In this document: positions 34,109-42,404 of the stretch, one piece after another | Position numbering within the stretch: position 1 is the first letter of the stretch | How the letters are laid out: each line of letters opens with the position of its first letter | DNA from: Citreimonas sp042096055 | GTDB lineage: Bacteria > Pseudomonadota > Alphaproteobacteria > Rhodobacterales > Rhodobacteraceae | Direction of reading: 5' to 3' | Length of the DNA stretch: 64,000 nucleotides | Assembly (NCBI RefSeq): GCF_042096055.1 | Contig: NZ_JBELMH010000005.1 | Location: forward strand, 1 to 64,000 | Translations under genes and position numbers: made by a program | Notes under the pieces: model-generated | Databases searched by the model: none | Seen by the model: only the letters and a program-made list of their open reading frames with translations | Told to the model about the DNA's origin: nothing

Positions 34109-35572
34109 ATGATCCGCAGCGTCTCGGGCCTGCGCAGCGGCGCTGAGACCGTGGCGCTGCAAGCGCGGTTTCCCGTGGTCGCGCTGACCATCGCCAAGCA
34201 CGCCCCCATCTTCGTCATCCTCTGCCTGCCGCCGGCCATCTGGGCCGCCGTCGAACGCGTTTGGCCGCTCGCCATCGCACTGGCTGTACCCGCCGGCTGC
34301 GCGATGCTGCTTTTCCTGATCGTGAGCCGGCAGGATCTGCCCGACAGCCTGTCGAAGATCGAGGCGCTGGTGGCCGTCGCGCTTGTCTTCCTGCTGGGGG
34401 CGCTGGTGCCGGCGCCGGCTTACATGGCCATCGGGATGCCGCCACTGGACGCGCTGTTCGAGTCGATGAGCGCGATCACCACCACCGGGTTGTCGGTGTC
34501 GCGCGACCCCGACGCGTGGCCGTTCGCCGCGCATTTCCTGCGCGGCTGGATGCAATGGTGCGGCGGGCTGGTCATGGCGACCGCCGTTCTGGCGCTGCTG
34601 CTGCCGCCCGGGGTGCCGGCGCGGCGCCTCGGGCGGGCGGGCATCGACCAAGGCGACCGCATCGCCTCAACCCGGAGCCAGGCGCGCCAGCTGCTGGGCG
34701 TGTACCTCGGCCTGACGGCGATCCTGGCGGCGGCGGCGATGGCCGTGCTGCCGGGCTGGCGCGAGGGTCTGGTGATCTCGCTGTCGGCGATCTCGACCGC
34801 CGGTTTCTCGCCCCGGGCCGACAGCCTCGCGTCCTACTCGGCGCTCGGCAAGGCGGTGGTCATGCTGGGATGCATTGCCGGTGCGATGTCGCTGCTGACC
34901 TTCGTGCTGCTTCTGCAGGGCAAGGCGCGCGACGCCTGGGCGCTGGGGTCGGCGCGCCGCGTGCTGGGCACGGTGACGGTTCTGTCGGCCATTCAGGCGA
35001 CGATCATCCTGGGCACGGGAAACACCGCGGAACAGGCGTTCGACGGCGTTGTGAACGTGATCTCGGCGCTGACGACGACCGGCTTCTCGGCCGGCGCGAT
35101 CCCGACGATCGGCCCGGTCGCGGTGCTGCTGATGGCGGCGATGTTCATCGGTGGCGATATCGGGTCCACCGCCGGCGGGCTGAAGCTGGCCCGCGTGGGC
35201 CTGCTCGGCCGGCTCGTGCTGCACGCCGTGCGCTCGGCCCGGCTGCCGGACAACGCCGTGGCGCCGCTGCGGATGAACCGCAAGCCGGTGAAGCCCGCCA
35301 CCGTCAACGCGCTGCTGGCGCTGCTGAGCATCTACATCACCGCCGTGGGCCTTTTGTGGATGCAGTGCCTGGCGCACGGCTTTCCGCCCGGGCCGGCGCT
35401 GTTCGACATCATCTCGACCCTGTCGACCGTCGGGCTGTCGACCGGCGTCGTAGGCGCGGACCTGCCGGTGGACGTGAAGCTGTCGTTGACCTTCGCGATG
35501 TGGTTGGGGCGGCTGGAATTCATCGCCGTGCTGGTCCTGATCTCGCCGAAAACCTGGATGAAGAGGAGTTGA
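34109..35572 (+). CDS. trkH: TrkH-type potassium uptake channel subunit
   Basis: A 487-residue membrane protein with the four-fold M1-P-M2 organisation of Trk/Ktr potassium channels. The four selectivity-filter loops are visible as SAITTTGLSV, SAISTAGFSP, SALTTTGFSA and STLSTVGLST, each with the filter glycine. An intramembrane GGDIGSTAGGLK element follows the third repeat, as expected. The start at 34109 (MIRSVSGLRSG) has only a weak AGGG upstream. The trkA-like gene follows by three bases. Unlike most neighbours, no GGAAC-type promoter was found ahead of it. Confidence 0.92.
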   Translation: MIRSVSGLRSGAETVALQARFPVVALTIAKHAPIFVILCLPPAIWAAVERVWPLAIALAVPAGCAMLLFLIVSRQDLPDSLSKIEALVAVALVFLLGALVPAPAYMAIGMPPLDALFESMSAITTTGLSVSRDPDAWPFAAHFLRGWMQWCGGLVMATAVLALLLPPGVPARRLGRAGIDQGDRIASTRSQARQLLGVYLGLTAILAAAAMAVLPGWREGLVISLSAISTAGFSPRADSLASYSALGKAVVMLGCIAGAMSLLTFVLLLQGKARDAWALGSARRVLGTVTVLSAIQATIILGTGNTAEQAFDGVVNVISALTTTGFSAGAIPTIGPVAVLLMAAMFIGGDIGSTAGGLKLARVGLLGRLVLHAVRSARLPDNAVAPLRMNRKPVKPATVNALLALLSIYITAVGLLWMQCLAHGFPPGPALFDIISTLSTVGLSTGVVGADLPVDVKLSLTFAMWLGRLEFIAVLVLISPKTWMKRS

Positions 35573-35575
35573 GCG

Positions 35576-36244
35576 ATGCGCGTTGTGATTCTGGGGGCCT
35601 CCCGCTTCGGCGAGGCGATCGCCGACACGCTGATCGACGCCAAGCACGAGGTGGTGCTGATCGACCGCGACCGCGAGCGCCTGGAAGAACTGGCCGAGCG
35701 GATGGATTGCGGCATGATCGAGGGCGACGGCACGCTGCCCACCATCCTCGAAGAAGCCTACCGCGACGACAACGATACCTTCATCGCTGTCACCAACGCG
35801 TCCGAGCAGAACATCCTGGCGGCGCTGGTCGCCCGTTCGATCGGGTATGCGCGCGTCATCCCGCAGATCCTCACGCGCGAACTGATGCGCGTCTGCCGGC
35901 AGCTCGACCTGCGCGACGTGATCAACCCGCACGCCACCGTGGCGCAATCGATCCTCGAGGCGCTTCAGGACCAGGTCGCGCTGGACCACGAGACCGAGTT
36001 GCAGAACCAGCTGCGCCTGAAACGCGTGCACATCCCGGAGAATTGCGAGGGCAAGACGCTGGCCAGTCTCGACCTGCCGCCGAGCGCGCGCGCGATCGCT
36101 CGCATCCGCGGCGATGACGAATGCCTGGTCGACGACGACACAGAGCTTGCCCATGGCGACTATGTCCTGATCGCGTTGAGCTGCGACGATCTCGACGACC
36201 TCGACAAGGCGTTCGACAAGTCCTCGGAGGGCGACGAGGCCTGA
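35576..36244 (+). CDS. trkA: TrkA/KtrA-like RCK regulator of potassium uptake
   Basis: A 222-residue cytosolic protein with a single RCK_N (Rossmann) domain and a TrkA_C domain (about 140-215), the size of KtrA rather than the duplicated 450-residue TrkA. The nucleotide loop reads GASRFGEAIA, and VVLIDRDRERLEEL supplies the acidic end of strand 2. It would gate TrkH in response to nucleotide or cyclic-di-AMP-type ligands. The C terminus is notably acidic (CDDLDDLDKAF). It begins three bases after trkH, so the two form one operon. Confidence 0.9.
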   Translation: MRVVILGASRFGEAIADTLIDAKHEVVLIDRDRERLEELAERMDCGMIEGDGTLPTILEEAYRDDNDTFIAVTNASEQNILAALVARSIGYARVIPQILTRELMRVCRQLDLRDVINPHATVAQSILEALQDQVALDHETELQNQLRLKRVHIPENCEGKTLASLDLPPSARAIARIRGDDECLVDDDTELAHGDYVLIALSCDDLDDLDKAFDKSSEGDEA

Positions 36245-36277
36245 CGCAATCGTGTGCGCGGCCGGCCGTGTCTACGC

Positions 36278-36302
36278 GGAACCGGGCGGGGATCCGCGGG
36301 TT
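36278..36302 (+). promoter_or_regulatory. EcfG-like promoter for the 53-residue membrane protein
   Basis: GGAAC 36278-36282, N16, GGTT 36299-36302; the last element deviates from CGTT by one base. The ATG is 35 bases further on. Confidence 0.65.
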
Positions 36303-36336
36303 CGTCGAGAGACACTGACGCACAGGAGACTACTCC

Positions 36337-36498
36337 ATGGATCTCGCATTCTTTCTGCCGTTGCTGGCCATGATCACGTTGCTGGCGGTCGTCATCTTCG
36401 CGCTGTTCAGCAAGAAGAAGACCGAGGATCGCCGGCACGATCCCTCGGCGCCGAAATCGCATTTGGCCGCCGACGCGCCCAGCAGCGACAGCCGCTGA
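36337..36498 (+). CDS. 53-residue single-pass membrane protein
   Basis: A very short gene starting MDLAFFLPLLAMITLLAVVI: one N-terminal transmembrane helix (about 4-24), then SKKKTEDRRHDPSAPKSHLA and a short polar tail. The positive residues right after the helix predict a cytoplasmic C terminus. AGGAG lies eleven bases before the ATG and an EcfG-like promoter precedes it, which is why I accept such a small frame. No family recognised. It sits between the trk operon and dps. Confidence 0.68.
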   Translation: MDLAFFLPLLAMITLLAVVIFALFSKKKTEDRRHDPSAPKSHLAADAPSSDSR

Positions 36499-36575
36499 AT
36501 TAGGGGCTTTTGCCCCGCGCGCCCAGTCGGTTACCGACCGGTCATCCACGTCCTTCGACGCCGCGATACCGGGTG

Positions 36576-36601
36576 GGAACCCTTGGGCGCCTTCGGCCGT
36601 T
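36576..36601 (+). promoter_or_regulatory. EcfG-type promoter for dps
   Basis: GGAAC 36576-36580, N17, CGTT 36598-36601; ATG of dps 43 bases downstream. Confidence 0.85.
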
Positions 36602-36644
36602 GTAGCCACCGAAGACATTTCCGACACACCAGAGGAGCTTTGAC

Positions 36645-37127
36645 ATGCCGACGAATTTCGCAGGCAATCTCAACCAGGACGTGCGCACCAAGATGGTGGA
36701 TCTGCTGAACGCGCGGCTGGTCGACACGATCGCGGTCACGCTGGCCGTCAAGCAGGCGCACTGGAACCTCAAGGGCCAAGGCTTTATTGGCGTGCACGAA
36801 CTGCTGGACGACGTCGCGGACCGCCTGCGCGACAGCGCCGACCTGATGGCCGAGCGCGCCGTCATCCTCGGCGGCTTTGCCAAGGGCACCGTCGAAGTCG
36901 TCGCCGACAAGGCCGACATCGAGGCCTACCCGCTGGAGATCAGCGATCTCGAGGACCACGTTCAAGCGCTGAAAGAGCGCTTCATGGTTCTGGGCGGCGC
37001 CGTGCGCGAGGCGGCCGAGACCGCCGAGGAAGCCGGCGACGAGGACACCGCGGACCTGTTCACCGAAGTCAGCCGCGCCGTCGACAAGGACGCGTGGTTC
37101 ATCGGTGCGAACGCGAAAGCCGCGTAA
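36645..37127 (+). CDS. dps: Dps-family DNA-protection ferritin
   Basis: A 160-residue four-helix protein of the Dps family, which forms dodecamers that oxidise Fe(II) with peroxide and shield DNA in starvation. The ferroxidase-site residues are present: the helix VKQAHWNLKGQGFIGVHELL (His, Trp, His) and DVADRLRDSADLMAERAVIL (Asp, Glu). Start supported by GAGGAG eight bases upstream. It has its own EcfG-type promoter, in line with Dps being a common general-stress target in alphaproteobacteria. It converges on the response regulator gene, 46 bp apart. Confidence 0.94.
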   Translation: MPTNFAGNLNQDVRTKMVDLLNARLVDTIAVTLAVKQAHWNLKGQGFIGVHELLDDVADRLRDSADLMAERAVILGGFAKGTVEVVADKADIEAYPLEISDLEDHVQALKERFMVLGGAVREAAETAEEAGDEDTADLFTEVSRAVDKDAWFIGANAKAA

Positions 37128-37173
37128 AGCTGCTCATCGGCCTCGGCGTCGTTGGTGGCGCCGGGGCTGCCCT

Positions 37174-37545
37174 TCAGCGGATCATCGTCCGCTGGACCCA
37201 GTCGATGAGACCGGCCATGTCGACCGGCTTGGAAACCCGCTCGACCGCCGGAAAGGACTCGAGCACCTCCGACCCCGACACATCGTATCCCGTCAGGAAG
37301 ATGAACGGCACGTCCATGTCGCTCAGGCGGATGGCAACGTCCCGGCTGGTGTTCTGACCGCCCAAGTTCACGTCGAGGATTGCGGCACGGGGCGGCGCGT
37401 GTTCGATCGCCTCTAGCGCCGGAGCCGCCGCGTGGAAGGGCCCGCTCACCGCAAAGCCGGCATCCTCGACCGTCTGTGCCAGATCCAGGGCGACGATCAC
37501 TTCGTCATCGAGGATCAGAACCGAAGAAGTCACCTCACTCGTCAT
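37174..37545 (-). CDS. Single-domain response regulator, FATGUY-like
   Basis: A 123-residue receiver domain with no output domain. Key residues: the acidic pair in LILDDE (D13, D14), phosphoacceptor D58 in AILDVNLGG, T85 in FIFLTGYD and K106 in VSKPVD. The PFIFLTGYD segment closely resembles the PFxFATGY motif of the alphaproteobacterial single-domain regulators that feed into the PhyR/EcfG general stress cascade, with Leu instead of Ala. Placement next to dps in a cluster of GGAAC-type promoters fits such a role, but no partner kinase is nearby. ATG at 37545 follows AGGGGG. No EcfG-type promoter was found ahead of it. Confidence 0.85.
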   Translation of the reverse strand: MTSEVTSSVLILDDEVIVALDLAQTVEDAGFAVSGPFHAAAPALEAIEHAPPRAAILDVNLGGQNTSRDVAIRLSDMDVPFIFLTGYDVSGSEVLESFPAVERVSKPVDMAGLIDWVQRTMIR

Positions 37546-37997
37546 CCACTCATCCCCCTGTAAATCGTACTGTTCCCCGCACCAGCGACGCCGCCGAAGC
37601 GGCACCCGATCCCCTGTCCATTCGCGGCCGGTACCGACATGCAACCAGGCATCGTTGCCTCGTCACCGTCCGCGCATGGATGAAGGCCGCTGATTTCCAA
37701 GGGTCTGTTCATCTGGTTCTCGCGGCCGCCTCCCCGTTGGACGAAGGCATATTCGCCGCGGATGACACGGCTGTAAATACCGGTTGGCCACTTGCCCTTA
37801 CGGAAGCCCGCACAATCGCCGGATGAGTTCCCCAAGGGCCGCATCGGTGCGTTAACGCAAGGCAGCGGCGGAACGACGACCGGTCATGCAACCTGTGCGT
37901 GTCTACTTGCGCGACCGCGATTTGGCGGCGATGGCTGACCGACACCGGCGGCTTGCGCGCGGCATGACAGATCGTTCGGGCGATCGCTCTCTCCATG
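37546..37997. other. About 450 bp without a convincing gene
   Basis: Between the divergent response regulator start (37545) and the terminator of the protease gene (37998). Open frames here lack Shine-Dalgarno signals and normal codon bias. The segment must include the response regulator promoter. A GGGGAAC lies on the minus strand about 25 bases before the regulator ATG but has no matching CGTT at 16-17 bases. An unrecognised small RNA cannot be excluded. Confidence 0.4.
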
Positions 37998-38025
37998 TAA
38001 AAACGCCCCGGCAAAAGCCGGGGCG
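37998..38025 (-). terminator. Intrinsic terminator of the Do-type protease gene
   Basis: A 9-bp perfect stem CGCCCCGGC / GCCGGGGCG (38004-38012 with 38017-38025) and an AAAA/TTTT loop, followed on the minus strand by TTTTTAC. It starts 29 bases past the stop codon. Confidence 0.88.
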
Positions 38026-38054
38026 CCAAACGGCAAGTACAAAGCCGCTTTCGA

Positions 38055-39500
38055 TCAGTTTGCCGCGTCTTCCTCGAACGTCACGGCGCGGAAGACGTAT
38101 CCGCCATCGCGGAAGATCCGCATCAGAAGCGGCTCGTCTGCTTCTTCGGCCGCGGCGGCGGCCTCGCGCAGGGCGCCCACGTCAGGCACCGCCTCGCCCG
38201 AGGCCTGGACGATCACGTCGCCGGCGCGCAGGCCGGCCTCGGCCGCGGGACTGTCGGGATCGACCGACGCCACGGCGAGACCTTCGAGGTCCGACGGCAG
38301 GCCCAGCTCGCTGCGCAGTTGCGGCGTCACCGGCTGGATCGACACGCCGATCGTCGGGCCGTCGGGCAGCGCGTCCTGCTCAGGCTCCGTCGGTTCCGCG
38401 GCAAGGCCCATATCGGGTCGTTCGCCCAAGGTGACCTCGGTCTCTTCGCGGTCGCCATCGCGCAGGTAGGCGACGGTGACCGGCTCACCCACCGGCAGGT
38501 CGGCCACGGCGAAAGTCAGGCCGCGCGGGTCCGACACGTCCTCGCCCGCGACCGAGACGATCACGTCGCCGGCCGCGAGCCCCGCTTCGGCCGCCGGACC
38601 GCCGGCGGTGACGTCCGAAACCAGCACGCCCGAGGTGTCGGCGAGGTCCAGCGCCTCGGCCAGCGCATCGTCGATGCTCTGGATCTGGACGCCCAGCCAG
38701 CCGCGCTCGACGCTGCCGTCCTCGCGCAGGTCCTCGACGATGCGTTGTGCCACGGCCGACGGTACGGCAAAGCCGATGCCCACGTTGCCGCCCGAGGGCG
38801 AGAAGATCGCGGTGTTCACGCCGACCACTTCGCCCGGCGCGTTGAACAACGGCCCGCCCGAGTTGCCCGAGTTGATCGCGGCATCGGTCTGGATGAAGTC
38901 GTCGTAGGGGCCCGAGTTGATGTCGCGCGACCGCGCCGAAACGATGCCCGCGGTGACGGTGCCGCCCAAGCCGAACGGGTTGCCGATCGCCACGACCCAC
39001 TGGCCGATCTTGAGATCGTCCGACGACCCCCATTCGACCGCCGGCAGATCCTCGTCTGCCTCGATCTTCAGCAGCGCGATGTCCGTCGCGGGGTCGGTGC
39101 CGACCAGTTCGGCCTCGTATTCCCGCTCGTCATCCAGCACGACTTGGATTTGCTCGGCGTCGGCGATGACGTGGTTGTTCGTGACGACGTAGCCGTCTTC
39201 CGAGATGATGAAGCCCGACCCCTGGCTGCGCATCGGGCCCTGCGGCCGCTGCGGCATCTGATCGCCGAAGAAGTCGCGGAAACCTGGCGGAAGCTGCGGC
39301 GGAACGCCTTGCTGCCCCTGCGGCGCCGCACCGGTGGACAGGATGCCGACGACCGCGGGCAGCTTGTCCTCGACCATGGCGGTGAAGTCGACGGGGGCGG
39401 ATCGGGTCGCCTCCTGCGCGGGGGCCTCGATCGCGGTCAGGGAAAGCGCAAGCGCGACCGCGGCCGCACTGGCGCGACCCGGTTTGGTCAATGGCGACAT
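38055..39500 (-). CDS. degP: Do-family periplasmic serine protease (DegP-like)
   Basis: Heat- and envelope-stress protease/chaperone of the periplasm. The 481 residues contain a signal peptide (1-29, ending APAQ), a trypsin-like domain with catalytic H110 (VVTNNHVIAD), D140 (PATDIALLKI) and S214 (NSGNSGGPLF), and two PDZ domains (about 265-355 and 385-465). An LA-loop rich in Gln, Pro and Gly (about 60-92) is typical. An EcfG-type promoter stands 40 bases upstream of the ATG, back to back with that of the divergent gene, and an intrinsic terminator follows. Confidence 0.93.
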   Translation of the reverse strand: MSPLTKPGRASAAAVALALSLTAIEAPAQEATRSAPVDFTAMVEDKLPAVVGILSTGAAPQGQQGVPPQLPPGFRDFFGDQMPQRPQGPMRSQGSGFIISEDGYVVTNNHVIADAEQIQVVLDDEREYEAELVGTDPATDIALLKIEADEDLPAVEWGSSDDLKIGQWVVAIGNPFGLGGTVTAGIVSARSRDINSGPYDDFIQTDAAINSGNSGGPLFNAPGEVVGVNTAIFSPSGGNVGIGFAVPSAVAQRIVEDLREDGSVERGWLGVQIQSIDDALAEALDLADTSGVLVSDVTAGGPAAEAGLAAGDVIVSVAGEDVSDPRGLTFAVADLPVGEPVTVAYLRDGDREETEVTLGERPDMGLAAEPTEPEQDALPDGPTIGVSIQPVTPQLRSELGLPSDLEGLAVASVDPDSPAAEAGLRAGDVIVQASGEAVPDVGALREAAAAAEEADEPLLMRIFRDGGYVFRAVTFEEDAAN

Positions 39501-39539
39501 CGGAAATCTCCGTTTGTTACGCGTATAGGGTGTGTGGGG

Positions 39540-39565
39540 AACGCGACGTCATCGCGGCCGGTTCC
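39540..39565 (-). promoter_or_regulatory. EcfG-type promoter for the Do-type protease
   Basis: Minus strand GGAAC (39565-39561), N17, CGTT (39543-39540), 40 bases ahead of the ATG at 39500. Confidence 0.83.
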
Positions 39566-39590
39566 ACCGTGCCGGGGCGCCGCCACGGGC

Positions 39591-39615
39591 GGAACCGCTG
39601 CGATCCATGACCGTT
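39591..39615 (+). promoter_or_regulatory. EcfG-type promoter for the tail-anchored protein
   Basis: GGAAC 39591-39595, N16, CGTT 39612-39615, 41 bases ahead of the ATG at 39656. Divergent from the protease promoter. Confidence 0.83.
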
Positions 39616-39655
39616 GAATCGGCATAGATGCGATTTTCGCAACAGGAGGACGACC

Positions 39656-40096
39656 ATGTCCGACCAAAGCCACCACAAGGACCGCGCCGTGCCGGACAAG
39701 GAATCCGACGACCGCGCAACCGAGGACACCGGCCCCGATACCGGCCGCGTCCGCGAGGAACACGACCGCCGGCGGCGGGACGAACCTGCCGCCGCAGCGC
39801 TCGAGGCCGATGCCGAGGCGGGCGCCAATGTCGCGCCCTCCGGTGCCGCGCTGCGTTCGGGTGTCCCCGATCCCGGCGCGCCGGCCGATCCGGTTCCCGC
39901 GGCCGAAGCCGCTCATCGCCGCGAGGACATTGCCGAGAACGAGCGGCGGGCGGGGCCCGGCGACGCCGGTGCCTCCGACCGGCCGACCCCTCTGCCGCAG
40001 GACCATGCGGCCGGAGAGCGCCACCCGGCCCGCAAGGCCGCGATCCTGATCGCGGCGGCACTGCTGGTGCTGCTCATCATCATAGCGCTGTTCTAG
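39656..40096 (+). CDS. Tail-anchored hydrophilic protein, unknown
   Basis: A 146-residue protein: about 120 residues of charged, Ala/Asp/Pro-rich, probably disordered sequence, followed by a single C-terminal transmembrane helix (AAILIAAALLVLLIIIALF) that reaches the last residue. This is tail-anchor topology with the bulk in the cytoplasm. AGGAGG lies five bases before the ATG. Its EcfG-type promoter is shared in layout with degP, suggesting an envelope-stress role. No family recognised; homologues with conserved anchors but variable linkers are to be expected. Confidence 0.75.
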   Translation: MSDQSHHKDRAVPDKESDDRATEDTGPDTGRVREEHDRRRRDEPAAAALEADAEAGANVAPSGAALRSGVPDPGAPADPVPAAEAAHRREDIAENERRAGPGDAGASDRPTPLPQDHAAGERHPARKAAILIAAALLVLLIIIALF

Positions 40097-40317
40097 GCGC
40101 TATACGTCTGCGGGCGCGCGCGGCACGCCGCATGCGCCCGTTTCGCCACGACGGCGTCCCTGACCGGGCGCCCTGTGGCGAACACCGAACCGCAAAACCC
40201 GATAACCGCCCTTCCCTGCCCGCCCTCTTCACGGACGCCGCGGCGAAGGGCTGTCGCATGGGCAGCCCGCGGCCCCTTCCGGCCCTGCCATGCGGCGCAG
40301 GAAAGGAGGCAAGACAT

Positions 40318-40578
40318 ATGGCAAACCCGCTCAAGACACTGGTGCAGGAATACAGCTGGGTCCATCTGGGCCTCGGCCTGTGCGGCAATGTGCTGTTTTT
40401 CCTCGGCAGCGTCGCCTTCCTGCCCCGCCTGGCGAAGGTCGTCCCGCCCTGGCTCGACCACCCGGTCGAGTGGCAGACCGCCGGCGTCTGGATGTTCATC
40501 CTGGGTGCCTTCCTGATGCTCGTGGGCAGCCTCGGCCAGCTTCTCGTCTCGATCTTCGAGGCGCGAGAGAAGCAATGA
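40318..40578 (+). CDS. Small YrhK-like membrane protein
   Basis: An 86-residue protein with two transmembrane helices (about 17-36 and 55-78). The pattern HLGLGLCGNVLFFLGSVAFL, an aromatic loop and MFILGAFLMLVGSLGQLLVS recalls the YrhK domain, a two-helix module of unknown function. ATG at 40318 has a strong AAAGGAGG. It overlaps the following membrane-protein gene as ATGA, so they are likely partners. No GGAAC-type promoter was found ahead; the 221 bp upstream hold no gene that I can support. Confidence 0.72.
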   Translation: MANPLKTLVQEYSWVHLGLGLCGNVLFFLGSVAFLPRLAKVVPPWLDHPVEWQTAGVWMFILGAFLMLVGSLGQLLVSIFEAREKQ

Positions 40579-41258
40579 CCGAGCAGGCACTCGTCTTCGT
40601 ACTGGGGGCCGGCTTCGCGCTGGTGCACCTGCTGTCGAGCCGGCTGGGCTGGCTGGACCGCACCCCGCGCAGCCTGTGGCTGTCGACGGCGGGCGGCGTG
40701 TCGATCGCCTATGTATTCGTGCACCTTCTGCCCGAACTCGCGCATTTCAGCGCCGAGACCGAGATGCACGCCGGCCTGTATATCGCCGCGCTGGCCGGCT
40801 TCGTCGGCTTCTACGGGATCGAGGCGCGTATCCGCCGCGCCGCCGACGAGAACGCCGCCTTTCGCCTGCATCTTGCGTCCTACGCAGGCTACAACTTCGT
40901 CGTCGGCTACCTGCTCGACGCGCAGGCGCGCGAGGAGCCCGTAGCGGGCCTGCTGTTCTACGCCTTCGCCCTGTCGTTGCACCTGGTCATCAACGACCGC
41001 GCGCTGGCCGAGCGCCACGGCGACCGCCACGCCGGAAGCGGCCGGCTGACGCTGGCGGGCGCGGTGCTGGCCGGCGTCGTCGTGGGCGCGGTCGTGGAAC
41101 TGCCCCTGCCGGCGGTGGCGGCCTTCTTCGCGCTGCTCGCGGGCTCGACCGTGCTGACGGTCATCAAGGAAGAACTGCCGCAGCAGCGCGAAAGCCGCTT
41201 CGGCGCCTTCGCTGCGGGTGCCCTGGTCTATGCGGCGCTGCTGCTCCTGGGGCTCTAG
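40575..41258 (+). CDS. Polytopic membrane protein, ZIP-like layout
   Basis: A 227-residue protein with seven to eight predicted membrane helices. Polar residues inside helices include VHLLPELAHF (His, Pro, Glu, His) and ALSLHLVIND (His, Asn, Asp), reminiscent of the metal-binding helices of ZIP transporters, but the overall match is weak and a family name would be a guess. It overlaps the upstream YrhK-like gene and stops seven bases short of the convergent AI-2E gene. Possible roles are metal handling or a channel; evidence is topological only. Confidence 0.65.
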   Translation: MTEQALVFVLGAGFALVHLLSSRLGWLDRTPRSLWLSTAGGVSIAYVFVHLLPELAHFSAETEMHAGLYIAALAGFVGFYGIEARIRRAADENAAFRLHLASYAGYNFVVGYLLDAQAREEPVAGLLFYAFALSLHLVINDRALAERHGDRHAGSGRLTLAGAVLAGVVVGAVVELPLPAVAAFFALLAGSTVLTVIKEELPQQRESRFGAFAAGALVYAALLLLGL

Positions 41259-41265
41259 GCCGCGT

Positions 41266-42372
41266 TCACTCGCAGGCCAGCGCCTTGTCCAGATCGGCGT
41301 GGGTGCATTCGTTCGACAAGAGCAGCGCCACCGGGCGCAGCGGCGGGATGGTGTTCGCGATGATCATGATGCTCAGCGTCATCGGCGTTGCAAGGAAGGC
41401 GCCGGCCACGCCCCACAGAGCGCCCCAGAACAGGATTGCGATGAGAATCACCAACGGAGACAGCGACACGCGCCTGCCCTGCATCTTGGGATCGACCCAG
41501 TTGCCCAGCACCTGCTCGATCACCAGCAGGCCCGCGCCGATCAGGAACGCGGTGCCGAAGTCGAGCGTCAGGAACGCGTAGAAGGTCGGCAGCACCCCCG
41601 ACAGAAGCGAGCCGAGGTTGGGGATGAAGTTCAGCAAGAAGGTCAACAGCGCCCAGACCAGCAGCAGGTCGATCGCGAAAGGCCACAGCCAGGCGGTGTA
41701 GACTGCCGCCGTGAGCAGGCCCAGGAACGTCCGCACCAGGATGAACTGGCGCAGGGTCGTGCCCATCGTCTCGAACACGTCGTACCAGTCGCGCGCGCCG
41801 CGGCCCGAGGAAATCTCGCCCACCTTGCTGTGCCACAGGTCCCCCTCGCTGACCGCGAGCAGCACGAGGAACAGCACCAGCACAGTGCCGGTGATCATCA
41901 TCCCCATCGCGTTGGCGAACATCTGCGCGAGGCCCGCCGCCCCTTCCAGCATGGCCGAGCTGAGCGATCCACTGCGCGCGTCGATCAGGTTCCGCAGGTC
42001 CTGCCACAGGCCGGCGGGCCCCGCTTCGTGCGGCCCCGGCAGGATGCTGCCCAACTCCTCGGTTAGGTCCGGCACCTGTGCCGCGATGCGCTGGACGCAA
42101 TAGACGAGGCCCCCGACGAAGAGCGCGATGCACAGCAGCAGGAAGATCATGACGACCGCCCGGCCCAGCCAGCGCAACGGCTTCGGCATGTGCGCCGCGA
42201 CGCCGCGGTCCAGCGGCAGGATGGCCAGCGTCACGAAGATGGCCATCACGACCGGTATGGCCACGACCGCCATACTGCGCAGAACCATGCCGGCCAGAAT
42301 GGCGAGGATCGCCACCAGGGTCAGCGTGGCGATCTGGACGTAGCGGTCGGTCGTGATGCGGTCGTCGTTCAA
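41266..42372 (-). CDS. AI-2E family transporter, second copy
   Basis: A 368-residue permease with seven to eight membrane helices and the AI-2E signature near the C terminus (LLTFLLNFIPNLGSLLSGVL, LVIEQVLGNWVDPKMQGRRV, SPLVILIAILFWGALWGVAG). Cargo unknown. The start is TTG at 42372: GGAGG lies five bases upstream and no ATG fits. It follows ctaG by 32 bp on the same strand, so it may be the last gene of the dehydrogenase-oxidase operon. It is only distantly similar to the protein at 32301. Confidence 0.87.
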   Translation of the reverse strand: MNDDRITTDRYVQIATLTLVAILAILAGMVLRSMAVVAIPVVMAIFVTLAILPLDRGVAAHMPKPLRWLGRAVVMIFLLLCIALFVGGLVYCVQRIAAQVPDLTEELGSILPGPHEAGPAGLWQDLRNLIDARSGSLSSAMLEGAAGLAQMFANAMGMMITGTVLVLFLVLLAVSEGDLWHSKVGEISSGRGARDWYDVFETMGTTLRQFILVRTFLGLLTAAVYTAWLWPFAIDLLLVWALLTFLLNFIPNLGSLLSGVLPTFYAFLTLDFGTAFLIGAGLLVIEQVLGNWVDPKMQGRRVSLSPLVILIAILFWGALWGVAGAFLATPMTLSIMIIANTIPPLRPVALLLSNECTHADLDKALACE

Positions 42373-42404
42373 GGTATCCTCCTAGCGTTTCTGAACACGG
42401 GTCG

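Noticed and set aside
36504..36517. GGGGC-TTTT-GCCCC hairpin after the 53-residue gene as a terminator
   Set aside because: Only a 5-bp stem and no following T-run; too weak to call.
37546..37620. EcfG-type promoter for the response regulator
   Set aside because: GGGGAAC is present upstream, but no CGTT or GGTT occurs at the required 16-17 base spacing.
37542..37844. Possible 100-residue minus-strand protein in the 450-bp intergenic region
   Set aside because: No ribosome binding site, no hydrophobic pattern or family resemblance, and it overlaps the response regulator start; left as intergenic.
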